Of a stretch of DNA of 64,000 nucleotides, positions 44,497 to 55,624 are shown one piece after another (position 1 is the first letter of the stretch; each line of letters starts with the position of its first letter). The position numbers and the translations under genes were made by a program. Under the pieces are notes generated by a model, which saw only the letters and a list, made by a program, of their open reading frames with translations, was not told the DNA's origin and did no database searches. Source of the DNA: Daedaleopsis sinensis (lineage: Eukaryota; Basidiomycota; Agaricomycetes; Polyporales; Polyporaceae); assembly GCA_033807695.1 (NCBI GenBank), contig CM066304.1, positions 4,340,001 through 4,404,000 on the forward strand, given 5' to 3'.

Positions 44497-45017
44497 TAAA
44501 GATAGACTCGGATCGCTTGACCAGAGCTTTGGATGGAATCCCGCTTGTCTGTCTCATGTTCCTTAGAGAGGACTTGATGCGCTTGATGGAGAAGCTTGGA
44601 GAGGTCAGCGTTGGGTCAGCGGGGCACGCTACTTGGCGCACTTCCGTCGGCGCTCTCCGCCCTGAATAGCCGCGGACGGGGCGCGCTACACGGGCAGAGT
44701 GTTTGCTTAAGGATATCACGAGAAATCTCCCCACGAGAATTCGCTAAGGGATTCTTATGAGATTCCCGTTTCCGGACCCTCCAGAGCATCTCAAAAACGC
44801 GTATTTTTAAGTTACCCTTGAGAATGCACCTTATGAAAATCTCAAGGAGAATTCGATTGCCCACGCTAGCATCAGCGCTCATCCAGCGCCGTTCACGTTC
44901 ATCCAACCGTAGCTTGGAAAATAGTAATAGGGAAAAGAATAATTGTATTCAGGGATAGATACTACATTACATACGACTACACGGAGCTACATGCATATAA
45001 GTTGGAACCACGCACTT

Positions 45018-45347
45018 ACTGCCGCGGACAGAGTACGAGCTCCTCGAGGCCGCGTTCCCGGGCCACGCACCGCACATCCCGCCCGCCGACGCGTTCGAGG
45101 GCACGTACATGCGCCTCCTAACGGACCACGTCGTGAAGCGGATCGTGCCCGGGTTCATGCAGCTGCTGCAAGAGCAGGACGGGGGGAGACGGAGGACGTA
45201 CCGAGAAGAGTACTACGCGGCGCTGCGCACGCTCTGCGCGAAGGGCCCATACTTCCTCGGGGAGCAGTTCTCGCTCGTCGACGTCGCGCTCGCGCCGTGG
45301 GTCGATATCTTAAGGGAACCGGGGGCGGCCATGATGATGCTAATTGA
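45018..45347 (+). pseudogene. Omega-class GST C-terminal fragment
   Basis: After a preserved acceptor-like acag (~45030), one frame reads YELLEAAFPGHAPHIPPADA, FEGTYMRLLTDHVVKRIVPG and FMQLLQEQDGG, then KGPYFLGEQFSLVDVALAPW. That is the C-terminal helical domain of fungal omega/GTE glutathione transferases. The thioredoxin domain with the catalytic Cys and the extreme C-terminus are missing. Upstream sequence is unrelated and downstream residues become low-complexity. Likely a transposed or truncated gene piece, of a different GST class from the Ure2p-like copies. Confidence 0.75.
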
Positions 45348-45504
45348 CATTGACCTATTGACAACATCTGAGAGGCGGCTGATATCTCAGCGGATGTACT
45401 CACAAAGCATAGCGAGACCGGAAGAGGAAGGAGTGTGCAGTGTGGCACAGTCTGAGAGCGGAGGGCGGGAGGGGGGCGAAATGAGTCACAGACCAGGCTG
45501 GTAG

Positions 45505-46631
45505 TATGGATATCAGACCTCTAGAACGTCGAGACAGAAGACGGTCGAAGCTCACCAAATACTACAGCATCGTGATACTGATAAATGCCTGAAAACAATG
45601 GAGTCAGTGAGTCTCAAGTGACCGTGAACAAAGCAAGAGCTGACACTCACCCACTCTTGAAGAGTCACCTCCATTGGACGACAGCGAGACCCTGTTGTGC
45701 ACTGTGATGGGCCTAACGGAGTGGCTACTGCATGGTCATGGTCCACACTCAACCAGTTGCAACTTACTTAAGGGACATCGTGGGTGACGCAGCGTCTCAC
45801 CAATGGCTGTTGCCTTGTTGCTGCCAGCACATCTGCTTGAGAGTGGTGTCCAAGACAGTGAAAGATTTGTATGAAGCCCAAAGTGGGACGCCAGACACCA
45901 GATGAGAGAGAGACACCAGCGGATGGGACAGGCTGAGGGTGGCCGTCAGAAGGACTTCGGACTTGGACTGAGAAGATGGAGGAGCGAGTTGGGAGCGAGA
46001 GAGACGTGGCAAAGCGCCTGACGCGGCCTGACGCGGCTCGCTGAACCCGACAAAGCCCGACAGGCGCTGCACTGGATCACGTGCGGCGGACAAGGCTTTT
46101 TGGCGTCTGTTCACCGGCAGGAAAGGGACGTGAGAATTGGATCGTTAGGCGAAATACAAGCGAGAATGCCGAGCTTAAGATTCTCTTAATTTTCACTAAT
46201 CTTGAGAATGACACATGGCCCCTAAGGTAAACTTGAGAAATTAATCTTAAGGGTCCGAGTGTGCGACGAAACACAAGATCAACTCAGAATGCCTTTTGGC
46301 CGTGTAGGCTGCGCTAGGGCGCGCTGTCTCGATTCGCGGCGGACTGTCTCGGTTCGGCAATACATCCCGCACCTCTTTCCTTCTCCAACCGCCTTCTGAC
46401 CTCAGCTGCGACCTGGCTAGCAGCTACTTAGCCTAGTAGAGGTTAGGCCGCACCTGTACTCCGGAGCTTGATGGTGCGAGTCAAATTATTGGAATCGGCC
46501 GTGTTGACCAACTTTCCTGCGCGAGGTGAGGGACTTATAAGTCTTAAGAACACTTCCTACTGACGAGAGCTTTCCCCGCCCCCGCCCCCTCCTGCCTCCC
46601 ATCTCCCCAGCTCAGTGACTACCGCATTACG
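45505..46631. other. Intergenic upstream of CFEM1
   Basis: No supported gene. 46130-46260 is AT-rich with repeated GAGAAT/CTTGAGAAT words like those at 44720-44860. ACTTATAAGT near 46534 is a possible TATA region ~95 bp before the CFEM1 ATG. Confidence 0.5.
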
Positions 46632-47671
46632 ATGCAGTTCTCCCTCGTTGCCCTCATCCTCGCCGCCGCGGCGCTTGCGCACGCCCAGGGCATCTCGCCC
46701 TGCATCCTCAACTGCATCAATCAGTCGAAGGGCTGCTCCAGCATGTACGTCCATGCCTTCCCTCCCACTGCACGGAGATCGTAGCGCTGACCATGCGCGC
46801 ACACACGAACACAGGGCGGACGTGCAGTGCTTCTGCACGAACGAGCAGTTCCACAGAGAGGCGCAAGCCTGCCTCGAGAAGAACTGCACGGCCGCAGACA
46901 TGGCGGAGGTCGCGGCGCTCCAGAAGCAGCAGTGCGGAGACACCTGTGAGTCCCGCGCATTCCCTCTCTGGCCACCCCTACTCTCCTTGTCCCGTGGTGC
47001 CAGTGGCATGTCGACGCGCGGCCGCTGGCGTCCCTCCATGCACGCTCGCCCCCGCACGATCGCTGACGGCAGCCCATCACACAGCCACCCCGACGAGCAC
47101 GCCGCCCGCGGGCCCTACCACCACGAAGCCCGCCGCCACCACCCCTACCACGAAGCCCCCCACGACCACCACCCCGACCACCCCCACGACGACCACGACC
47201 CCACACGCGGGGAGCACCACCGTGACCTCGCGCGCGGCCGGGGGCACCACCGCCGCGCACTCGTCCAACAGCCCCGGGGCCGCGTCCTCTTCGAGCACCA
47301 CCGCGTCTGGGAGCGGCAGCGGCAGCAGCGTGACCACGGACGCGTCTGGGCACACCGTGACGACGGACGCGGCGGGGCACAGCGTGACCACGGACGCGGC
47401 GGGGCATACCCTGACCACGAACGCGGCCGGGAGCACCGTGACGGCGGCCGCGTCTAACGGCACGACCACGGGCACGGGCACGGGCACGGGCACGACCACG
47501 GGCACGGGTACGGGAGGCACTACACTGACGGCGCCCTCGAGCAATGGCGCTACGGGCACCTTGAAAGGCTCGGCTGCGCCTACGCCCGCGAACGCGGCGG
47601 CGGGGCTCACTGCGGGCGGGTTCGGCGTCGGGATGGGCTTGGCTGTCGTCGGCGCTGTGCTCGCGTTGTAG
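46632..47671 (+). CDS. CFEM-domain GPI-anchored surface protein, CFEM1
   Basis: Exons 46632-46744, 46815-46945 and 47085-47671 give 276 aa. A signal peptide (MQFSLVALILAAAALAHAQG) is followed by an eight-cysteine CFEM domain, SPCILNCINQSKGCSSMADV onward, with the Asp that ligates haem in known CFEM proteins (SMADVQC) and CFC. A Thr/Ser/Gly-rich, heavily O-glycosylatable stalk with VTTDASGHT-type repeats leads to a hydrophobic C-terminus (FGVGMGLAVVGAVLAL) fitting GPI attachment. CFEM proteins such as Rbt5/Csa2 capture haem iron at the cell wall; others act in adhesion or appressorium signalling. The first intron splits the codon before ADVQC, as in CFEM2. Lies ~2 kb upstream of SIT2. Confidence 0.92.
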
Positions 47672-49717
47672 GCGTGCGTGTACGAATGATGTGCGTGTAA
47701 GAGGAGGGAGGATGAGGAGGAGGAGGGACCTGTGTTCGTGAAGGACGATACCAAAGACGTGGCGGTACCTACATACCTAGCACTGGTACGCGCTCGCTAA
47801 TAATGCTTCCGTCGCGGTCCCCATCCTGCGATCCGTGTGAGTTGTGTGTTGTGATGCGTGGACGCGTGCGTCGTATTGACGATAAGGCGACGGTGTGCAT
47901 TCGAGGTGCTGGATGGCGAGAGGAGTTTCGGAGAGAGTGGTGGCTTGACAGCTAGTCGACGCGCGAGCGATTTTAGGACCGGAGATGCGTGTCGCTGATG
48001 CACATTGCAGCGCCATGGCGCGGCCTCGTCGATTCATTCGATTGTTTGCTCTGTACCTGTACGGTACATGAGAGGTCGGCTGATCATGAGCGCACCATTT
48101 ATAGCGGTCAAGGCTGAGTCTATCCTCGGACACACCGAAGATCCTAGGCCGCTCAACCCGAGTAGTCGGAGCTGGCAAGGGCACAGATGGGCAAGGACTG
48201 CTCGGGGGCGCACTAGACAGGCAGACGCGTGCACAGATGTAAATTGAAGATGACGGCATGGAAAAGCCTCAGAGCAGCTACTAGGAGAACGATACGAGCA
48301 TCAGGCCGCACACTTCACGGTACGATCGCGCGACTCACCCATCGACAGCGCCGTCGCCCAGGTCGTTCACCGCTCAAGTCCAGTCCGAGTCCACCACCGC
48401 TCGGTCCTACAGGTCATCATCGATCATCACTGGCCGTCGGGGAGCCGGCCGTCGCCCCGTCCGAGTCCGAGGCAGACGCAGAGCATTTGGCGCGGGTGTG
48501 ATGATCCCAGCCTTTGTATCCGGGCGTGTCCTGTACGCAGCCTACGGGCCATGGCCACGTCCTCGGACCTCGAACCACGAGGTCGAGTCGCACGCTGACA
48601 GATCACAGATCACAGTGATCAGCCAGCGGCCGACGAGGACAACGGACGAGGTGTCGGAGAGAATCCCAGTTCCAGGTTCGCGCGACGCGGACACCTTCGA
48701 GGTCAGCGCGGGCGACTCTGAGCAGTACCTGTGCGAGCACTGGCATCGAGAAGGCTGGGCAGTGGTCAAGGACGCAACGGTGGGCGCGTGTGTGCTGCAG
48801 TGACCGTCACGGTCTGCCGTCTGGAGGACGAGGACGAGGACGAGGCTGACTTCCGGATAGGCGCGGGTGTCGGCGTACGCACGCATGGAGGATGTGGAAA
48901 GCCGATCTAGACATGTAGACTGTAGACTGTGAGATGCGCGGATTGTCGGTGGAGAGGGGCAGCTTGCTGACGGTCTGGAAGAGAGGCCCGGGGGAGCCTG
49001 GTGGTCGCTGACTCGGATGCTCGAGGTCGATTTGAAGTTGGATCCCTTACGAGGGGACGTTGTTGTAGTACGGCACTGTTCATGGACCCCTGCCGTCCGC
49101 TAGACGGTGCCAATAAGCGCATCCAAGAACCAGTGTTGTTGCAGCCCAGAGGCTAGCTTGGACGAGGGCTTTGAAGTTTGAATCGGCGCGAGGGTCTCTC
49201 AGGCTCGAGTAAGTACCCGTATCGCTGGGAGCGTTGTTTCACCGCACACCGCACACCAGGTGAATCTTCTGGATGTTGAAGTGCTGCACAGACAGTAGAG
49301 GAAGATACTGCGGTGGAAGTGAAGTCGAGTGTGTTCAACTGTCGGATGTCAACCGCATAGAGGCATGGAAAGAAGCTAAAACAAGAGTGCGTACTGGTTC
49401 ACAGCGACGTCGCCACTACATAAACAATGCATCTGTGTAGAGCTCAATTAGTGAGGCATTATAACACGTAGGTTAAAAGAATGACTAGCGAGTAGGGCGT
49501 TGAGGCAGGTCGTTGTCCGGTGGTAGTCGGAGGGGGAGGTACAGACGCCGGTCGGTAAGAGGGATCGGATCTAATTGGTATCTGATTAGATATGATGCGA
49601 CCACGGCGCGCTCCCGCCCGAGCCGCACTCGTCTTCATTAACACTCTCTCTCCCACCATGTCTCCCCGTCCTTTCCCCGCACGCTCTTTCTGACCGCGAC
49701 CTCTCTCTCCACCCACT
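47672..49717. other. Intergenic between CFEM1 and SIT2
   Basis: About 2 kb with no convincing gene. A 101-codon plus-strand frame (48498-48803) lacks domain or splice support. The SIT2 promoter element is listed separately. Confidence 0.5.
49579..49592. promoter_or_regulatory. GATA-type element TATCTGATTAGATA upstream of SIT2
   Basis: About 126 bp before the SIT2 ATG. Near-identical to the SIT1 element at 21125-21138 and close to the ATCWGATAA iron-repressor consensus (TTA for TAA). Confidence 0.5.
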
Positions 49718-52700
49718 ATGCCGCCCCGCGGCTACAGCCGCCTCGCTCAATCCCCCACACGTCCGTCGTCTCCCGCTCTCCTGCCCATTCCGTATGCTCA
49801 CTGCGCAACTATCCCATAACAGGCGGCCGCGACGACCACCACGCCCGCGACTGCTCCCCGCTCTCCCCAATCGAGGCCCGCCGCTCGATACTCACCGTCT
49901 CTACCCTCGATCCGGAGACCGCGGAGGAGATCGAAGCGGAGGAGGACGCGCACGCCGGAGTTGCGACCGTCGAGGCTGCCGAGCAGCTCTTTGGCAAGCG
50001 GTCCAAATGGTTCCTCTTCATCGGGTGAGTCCTCCTTCTCGTCCATTCCTGCTATCCGCCCCCCCTCTTCCTTCTCCGTCCGCTATCGTCTGCAGCACAG
50101 CCCTGACTCCGTTGCTCGAACGGAATCACATCCTGTGGGAGTCTCCTAGTATCGCAACCAGCCAGCTAGGGTGTGTTTCGCAGGCAGAGCTAGCAAAGAG
50201 ACGTACACTAGCCGTTTGATGGATCCCGTATAGAAGTAGCCCATGTCACCCGAGCGGCACCGAACACGCGCGATGACGACTATATGCGCCCCGGATGTGA
50301 CTCTACACTCGCCTTGTGCGCGATGCGTTCTCACCGGGTCTTGACTATGTCCCGCTCACGTCAGGGTCCCGTATATAGTCCATTGAGCGCTGCTGCTTGC
50401 GCGACGCGACTTTGCAATGCGTACAAGCACAGGCTTGCCATGACCCGCCTGTTCAGTGCAGATCGTCCGACTTCGAACGCTGCTAGAAAGTGGCAATCTC
50501 GAGCCCGGTCGGTTAGGGTGCATCTCACAATGGAAACGAGAGGGGAGTTCGAGAAAGAGACGTACCCTGACCGTCTGGTGAAACTCATATAGTTGTCATG
50601 AAGGTCACCACCTATTATAATGTCGCCGTCGGGGCTGGCGCGCGCCACGACTGCGTAGTGCTCGACGCTTTCGGAAGCCGTGACATCGAGTCCAGCGACC
50701 GCCGAGCATTAATATTGCTTCGCGTGAGCGCGACCAAGTCCGTACGCGCGATGGGCGGGCTATGCGCACCGGCGTGACTGCATGCGCCCCGCTGTAACAA
50801 ACTGTGACTGCGCCCGCGACGGAGCCGCAGGGAACGGACAGCCACACGAGACCGCTCGCTGGTTGAGTGTTGTTCCAGCCCTCATACTGTGCTCTTTCCT
50901 TCATGCACGATCGTATTCTCGGATCCCAGGATCGGAGACGCGGCAACGCAGCGCCCTATGACACGATAGAAACCTCGTGGGTGAGCGGGCGCTGTGCACC
51001 TTTTGCGTGTCGTCTTTCGCACAAGTATATGTGGAGGCGACATCAGACGACACCTTTACCTACCCCCGTCGGCCAAGACGTCGTACATCGGTTTTGGCCA
51101 CATGTTTCCACGTTTCCCGTTCGAGCCGTCTCGCACTCCCCGTTTGTTCTTCCAGGCAGGAGTTCTGGATGTCCGCGACTGACATCGTACACTGCAGGAT
51201 CGGTCTCGCGTCCTACATGTACTCGCTTGACAATCAAACGACATACAATTATCTCCAGTTCGCCACCTCCCACTTTGGACAGCACAGTCTCATCTCCACT
51301 ATACAAGTCGTACAATCCATCCTTGGTGAGCATATGCGCCGGCCCATCCTCGTATGACACTCACCCGGTGATTAGTTGCCTGCGGAAAGCCTATAATTGC
51401 TAAGGTTGCCGATGTCACCTCTCGTGCGACCGCTTATCTAGTCGTCCGTGAGTCGCGTCCTTCTTTGTTTGTGTCCACTGCTTACACCCGTTTCTAGTTG
51501 TATTTTATGTCTCTGGTGAGCGAGGACGCGTGTCGATCCGATTCGCCTGGATTGACCCTGCCCAGGTTACATTGTTATCGCTACCTCGCCGAACGTCGGC
51601 GCACTCGGAGTCGGAATCGTTTTATATGCTATGTACGTCTCCTCGTTCCGTGCCCTGGCCGCAACACTCACGCATCGGACTCCAGCGGATACACGTGTGT
51701 CTCGTCCTCGCTCACGTCCACACATCGCTGAGCCGTCCGCACAGTGGATTGCAACTGCTCACATCTGTCATCATAGCTGACATCACCACTCTTAAATGGC
51801 GCGGGCTCGTCTCCGGACTGACCTCGACGCCGTTCATCTTCAACGCGTACATCGGCTCCAAGCTGGCGACCGCCGTGCTCGAGAATCTCGGCTGGCGATG
51901 GGGCTGTGGGTCTCTGTACTGTCGTGGATACACCGATCGCTGACTCGCACCGCAGATGCCATGTTTGCGGTACTCGTCCCCGTCGCGCTCACTCCGCTCA
52001 TCCTCACCCTCATGTGGGGCGAGCGGCAGGCGAAGAAGCGCGGGCTCATCCAAGTCGCGCCACCCCGCGACGACCTCACGCCGCCTGTCAAGACGCGCTT
52101 TCTACAACGCGTGTGGCTGTTCGCGGAGCAGCTTGATCTCGTCGGCCTGATCTTCCTCGGTGTCGCGGTCGCGCTCATCCTCCTCCCGATGACGCTCGCG
52201 AACCGACAGCACACGAGCTGGAGCAGCCGTGCGTATCTGCTCTCATGCACGAATTCCTTGCCTCACACATCCTTGCAGCATCCATGATTGCGATGCTGGT
52301 GTCCGGCTGGCTCCTGCTGCCTGCATTCGCTGTGTGGGACACAAAGTTCGCAAAGCGGCCTGTGATCCCGCGTCGGTTCCTCTTCAACCGGACCGTGCTC
52401 TGCGCGGCGTGGATCGGGTTCTTCGACTTCGTGCGTCATGGTCTGCGCCCGCCTTCGCTCGCTTAGCACTGACAGGATCGACGGCTTCTCGCAGCTCTCG
52501 TTCTTCCTCACGTTTACGTACCTCTCGTCGTTTGTATTGGTGACGAAGCCATGGCGAGTCTCACGTCGGCGTGCCTGTGCTCCTTCTCACCGCTAACGCG
52601 TATCACAGGTCTATGACGAACGTGTTCTACTTCGGCCAGGCGCAGACGATCGCCCTCACCGTCTTCGGGCTCATCGCGGGGATCGCTATGCGCTTCACGC

Positions 52701-53609
52701 ACCGCTACAAGGTACGCCCGACCGCCCCCTTCCTCATCCGTCGGGTGCTCATGCGATTCTCCGCAGTCGCTGCTCGTCGGAGGTCTTGCGATCCGGCTCG
52801 TGGGCGTCGCGCTGATGATCTACTCGCGGCGCGCGGACGCGTCCTCGTTCTCGCTCGTGCTCACGCAGCTCCTGCAGGGCATGGGCGGCGGGTTCGCGGC
52901 GATGTGCTCCGGGGTGGGCGCGCAGGCGTCGGTCCCGCACGCGGACGTCGCGGTCGCCATCGCCCTCGTCCTCCTCTGGACGGAGATCGGGGGCGGGGTC
53001 GGCGGGAGCATCGCTGGGGCGATCTGGGCGCGGCAGATGCCGGAGCGGCTGGCGAATTACTTGCCGGGCCTTGGCGCGGAGGAGCGCGAGAGGCTGTTTG
53101 GGAGCATCGAGAGCGTGCGCGAGATGCCGATGGAGGACCCGGTGCGGCAGGGCGTTATTGCTGGTGCGTCGCGTTCTTCGTTCGTCTCCTTCCATCCTTT
53201 TCTACTTCGTGCTCCAATGCGTGCCGCGCCGTCGCGCACGGCTCGTCCTTCGCATTGTACATCCCCGTATTCGTATTCCGGGTCCGGTCTTCCGCATCCT
53301 CGCTGACGACCCGGCCATCTGACAGCGTACAGCGACACGATGAAGACGATGCTCGTCGCGGCGACGGTGCTGAGCGCCGTCCCGCTCGTGCTCGCGCTCC
53401 TCATGCCGAACTGGTACCTCGGCGACCAGCAGAACGCGGTCGAGGACGCGGACGCGGTCGCGCGCCGCGGCCATTCGCGGCATACGTCGCTGTCGCGCTC
53501 GCATGTGCGGTACTCGGTCGAGGAGGATGAACTCGAACGCGAGGAGAGGGCGGAGAGGGCGGAGAGGGAGAGGGAGCCGCTGGTGGGTAACGGTGGGGCG
53601 GCTGCGTGA
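49718..53609 (+). CDS. SIT-family siderophore-iron transporter, SIT2
   Basis: Paralogue of SIT1 with the same order of motifs. The N-terminus (MPPRGYSRLAQSP...) probably splices at ~49761 to 49823, with a weak GTCCGT donor, and reads into IEAEEDAHAGVATVEAAEQL and RSKWFLFIG. After a 1174-nt intron (50025-51198) come MYSLDNQTTYNY, VACGKPIIAKVADVTSRATA, a 9-nt microexon around GYT, VIIADITTLKWRGLVSGL, WGYAMFAVLVP, the FFDF region, LTQLLQGMGGGFAAMCSGVG, and MPNWYLGDQQNAVEDAD near the end. Fewer introns than SIT1 in the 3' half. The C-terminus adds a charged EREERAERAERERE tract. Predicted siderophore uptake permease. Flanked on both sides by CFEM genes. Confidence 0.88.
50025..51198 (+). other. 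Long first intron of SIT2
   Basis: 1174 nt at the same codon (WFLFIG/IGLAS) as the 906-nt SIT1 intron, whereas nearly all other introns in both genes are below 110 nt. It carries gccgtgacatcgagtcca (about 50677) and two gactatatgcgc / gctatgcgc words that resemble the SIT1 intron. Confidence 0.55.
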
Positions 53610-54463
53610 GGCGGCTGTCTGGTGTAGGGCTGCATGTCGGAGGACTCGGATGTAATGGTATACCTTGTATATAGTACGGACTGCGGTGGATTATCTCGAC
53701 GTGGATCGCGGACATGCTGCTTAGGCAGTATGCGTTGGAGGGCTGCAGGATCCGGATGTGCGTGGGTGATAGTCACGGCGAGGATGTCAGGTTATCGCCG
53801 TCCCCAAGCGCTGACTACTGCTGTTCCTCTTGCTTCCAACGGGTCAAACTGGCCTTTTGGAATGCTTTCTCCGATAGACATGCTGGCTGAGCTCTTACGA
53901 ATTTCTCTGGCTAGGGACACTCCTCTCGCTGTCATCTTGCGACGATGTTGAACTCGCCCGCACCACCGTCCGAAGACTCGCCGGTCGGCGGTTGCTCCTC
54001 CTCCTCCCTCCTTCCACGCATATGTTCGTGGAGCGGTTACTGTGGTGACTCGGCCCGGGAGCGATCCTGCGGCGATCGCGAGTCACATCGCTCGTCAGGT
54101 ACGTCGCATGGCAAACAGCTAGTCCCTTTGTCATCACTACGAACGAAGCTATCGCGGATGTTCTGCCGCAGGCTCGATGGAGCGTTCAAGCTTCCGCGCG
54201 TCCGCCCTCACGGCAGAAACATTAATTTGCAAGCGAGTAATAGTACTAGGTATGTAACGAGCGTCTTCTTCTTTCTACTATCGTCCGCTGCGATCACAGG
54301 TCCCGACTCGGCGTCCTACATGCGCATGCCGCAACAACGTTCACGGCGCGAAACCGTCGGCACGAGCGTCGAGTTGGAGCCACAGCTAGTACGTCGCGGT
54401 CCTGTTCGATTCCCTCGCCCCCCCGAGGCGACCTCTCTCCGTGTATACGGGTCGACCGCAGGA
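53610..54463. other. Intergenic, no feature seen
   Basis: About 850 bp between the convergent SIT2 and CFEM2 genes. No supported coding sequence. Confidence 0.5.
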
Positions 54464-55624
54464 TCACAGCACGAGCACAGCGCCGACAACAGCCACGCCC
54501 ACGCCGAACACGCCCGCGGTGAGCCCCGAGGCCGCGTTCGAGCCAGCGGTGGGAGCGCTGGTCGCGGTGCCCGTGGAGAAGGTGCCCGTGAGCACCGTCG
54601 CGGTGCTCCCGGACGCGTCGGTGGTCACGGTGCTGCCGGATGCGTCTGTCGTCACGGTGCTGCCGGATGCGTCGGTGGTCACGGTGCTCATTGAAGCGTC
54701 CGTCGTCGTGGGGTCGCTGGACGCGTCCGTCGTCGTGGGGTCGCTGGACGCGTCCGTCGTCGTGGGGTCGCTAGACGCGTCCGTCGTGGTAGGGCTGGGG
54801 GATGTGGTGGCTGCGTTCGAGTCCGTGGGCGCGGCGGCGCCGGTCGAGGTGCCCGTGCTGGGGGACGGCGCTCCGGGGCTGGTGGACGTCGTAGCCTTCA
54901 CGGGGTCGCTGGACGTGTGCGTGGGCGTGGTGGGCGGTGTCGTCTTCGTGGTGCTGCTGGAGGTGTCCGTCGTCGTCTTCGCGGTGCTCGTCGTCTTAGC
55001 CGTGGTGCTCGTCGTCGTAGCCGGGGTGCTCGTCGTCTTAACCGTGGTGCTCGTCGTCTTAACCGTGGTGCTCGTCGTCTTAGCCGGGGTGCTCGTGGTC
55101 TGCGCCGGGGCGCTGACTGTCGCAGAGGCAGAGCTGCCGTCAGCAAGCGCGTTCGTGTGGCCAGTGTGACTCAACAGGCGTGCATGGATGGACGCCCCGC
55201 GCGGACAACTCGAAGCACGCACCAGCGGCCGCGCGTCCATATGCGGCTGCCGCCATGGGCCCGAGCACGGGGTGGGGCAAGTCTCAGGAGAAGGGATGGC
55301 GGACTCACCGGTGGTTCCGCACCACTGCTTCTCGAGCGCCTCGACCTGCGCCATGTCCGCGGCCGTGCAGCTCTTCTTGAGGCAGGCGAACGTCTGCGCC
55401 TGGAAGTCCGTGTTTGTGCAGAAGCATTGCACGTCCGCGCTGTGTGCGTGTGTGCGCTCGGTCAGCGCCAAGCTCACTATGCAGCGGGGGAGGGGAACGT
55501 ACATGCTGGAGCAGCCCTTCGACTGGCTGATGCAGTTGATGATGCAGGGCGAGATGCCGGAGGTCGACTGCGCGTGCGCGAACGCGGCGGAGGCGAGGAC
55601 GAGGGCGGCGAGGGAGAGCTGCAT
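54464..55624 (-). CDS. CFEM-domain GPI-anchored surface protein, CFEM2
   Basis: Exons 55624-55503, 55439-55309 and 55116-54464 give 301 aa. Signal peptide MQLSLAALVLASAAFAHAQS; CFEM domain SPCIINCISQSKGCSS with D before VQCFC and eight cysteines, spaced as in CFEM1; exon 2 has the identical 131-nt length. The stalk contains many TTST(P/T)(A/V)KT units and 27-bp repeats encoding TTTDASSDP and SGSTVTTDA. The C-terminus GLTAGVFGVGVAVVGAVLVL fits GPI attachment. A TATA-like GCGATATAAG lies ~90 bp upstream. Paralogous to CFEM1, opposite orientation, convergent with SIT2. Confidence 0.92.
   Translation of the reverse strand: MQLSLAALVLASAAFAHAQSTSGISPCIINCISQSKGCSSMYVPLPRCIVSLALTERTHAHSADVQCFCTNTDFQAQTFACLKKSCTAADMAQVEALEKQWCGTTGESAIPSPETCPTPCSGPWRQPHMDARPLVRASSCPRGASIHARLLSHTGHTNALADGSSASATVSAPAQTTSTPAKTTSTTVKTTSTTVKTTSTPATTTSTTAKTTSTAKTTTDTSSSTTKTTPPTTPTHTSSDPVKATTSTSPGAPSPSTGTSTGAAAPTDSNAATTSPSPTTTDASSDPTTTDASSDPTTTDASSDPTTTDASMSTVTTDASGSTVTTDASGSTVTTDASGSTATVLTGTFSTGTATSAPTAGSNAASGLTAGVFGVGVAVVGAVLVL

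Noticed and set aside
46721..47407. 228-codon minus-strand frame opposite CFEM1
   Set aside because: Antisense shadow of the Thr/Gly-rich repeats; Arg/Gly-only composition, and the plus strand has signal peptide, cysteines and splice sites.
48498..48803. 101-codon plus-strand frame between CFEM1 and SIT2
   Set aside because: No family signature; likely chance.
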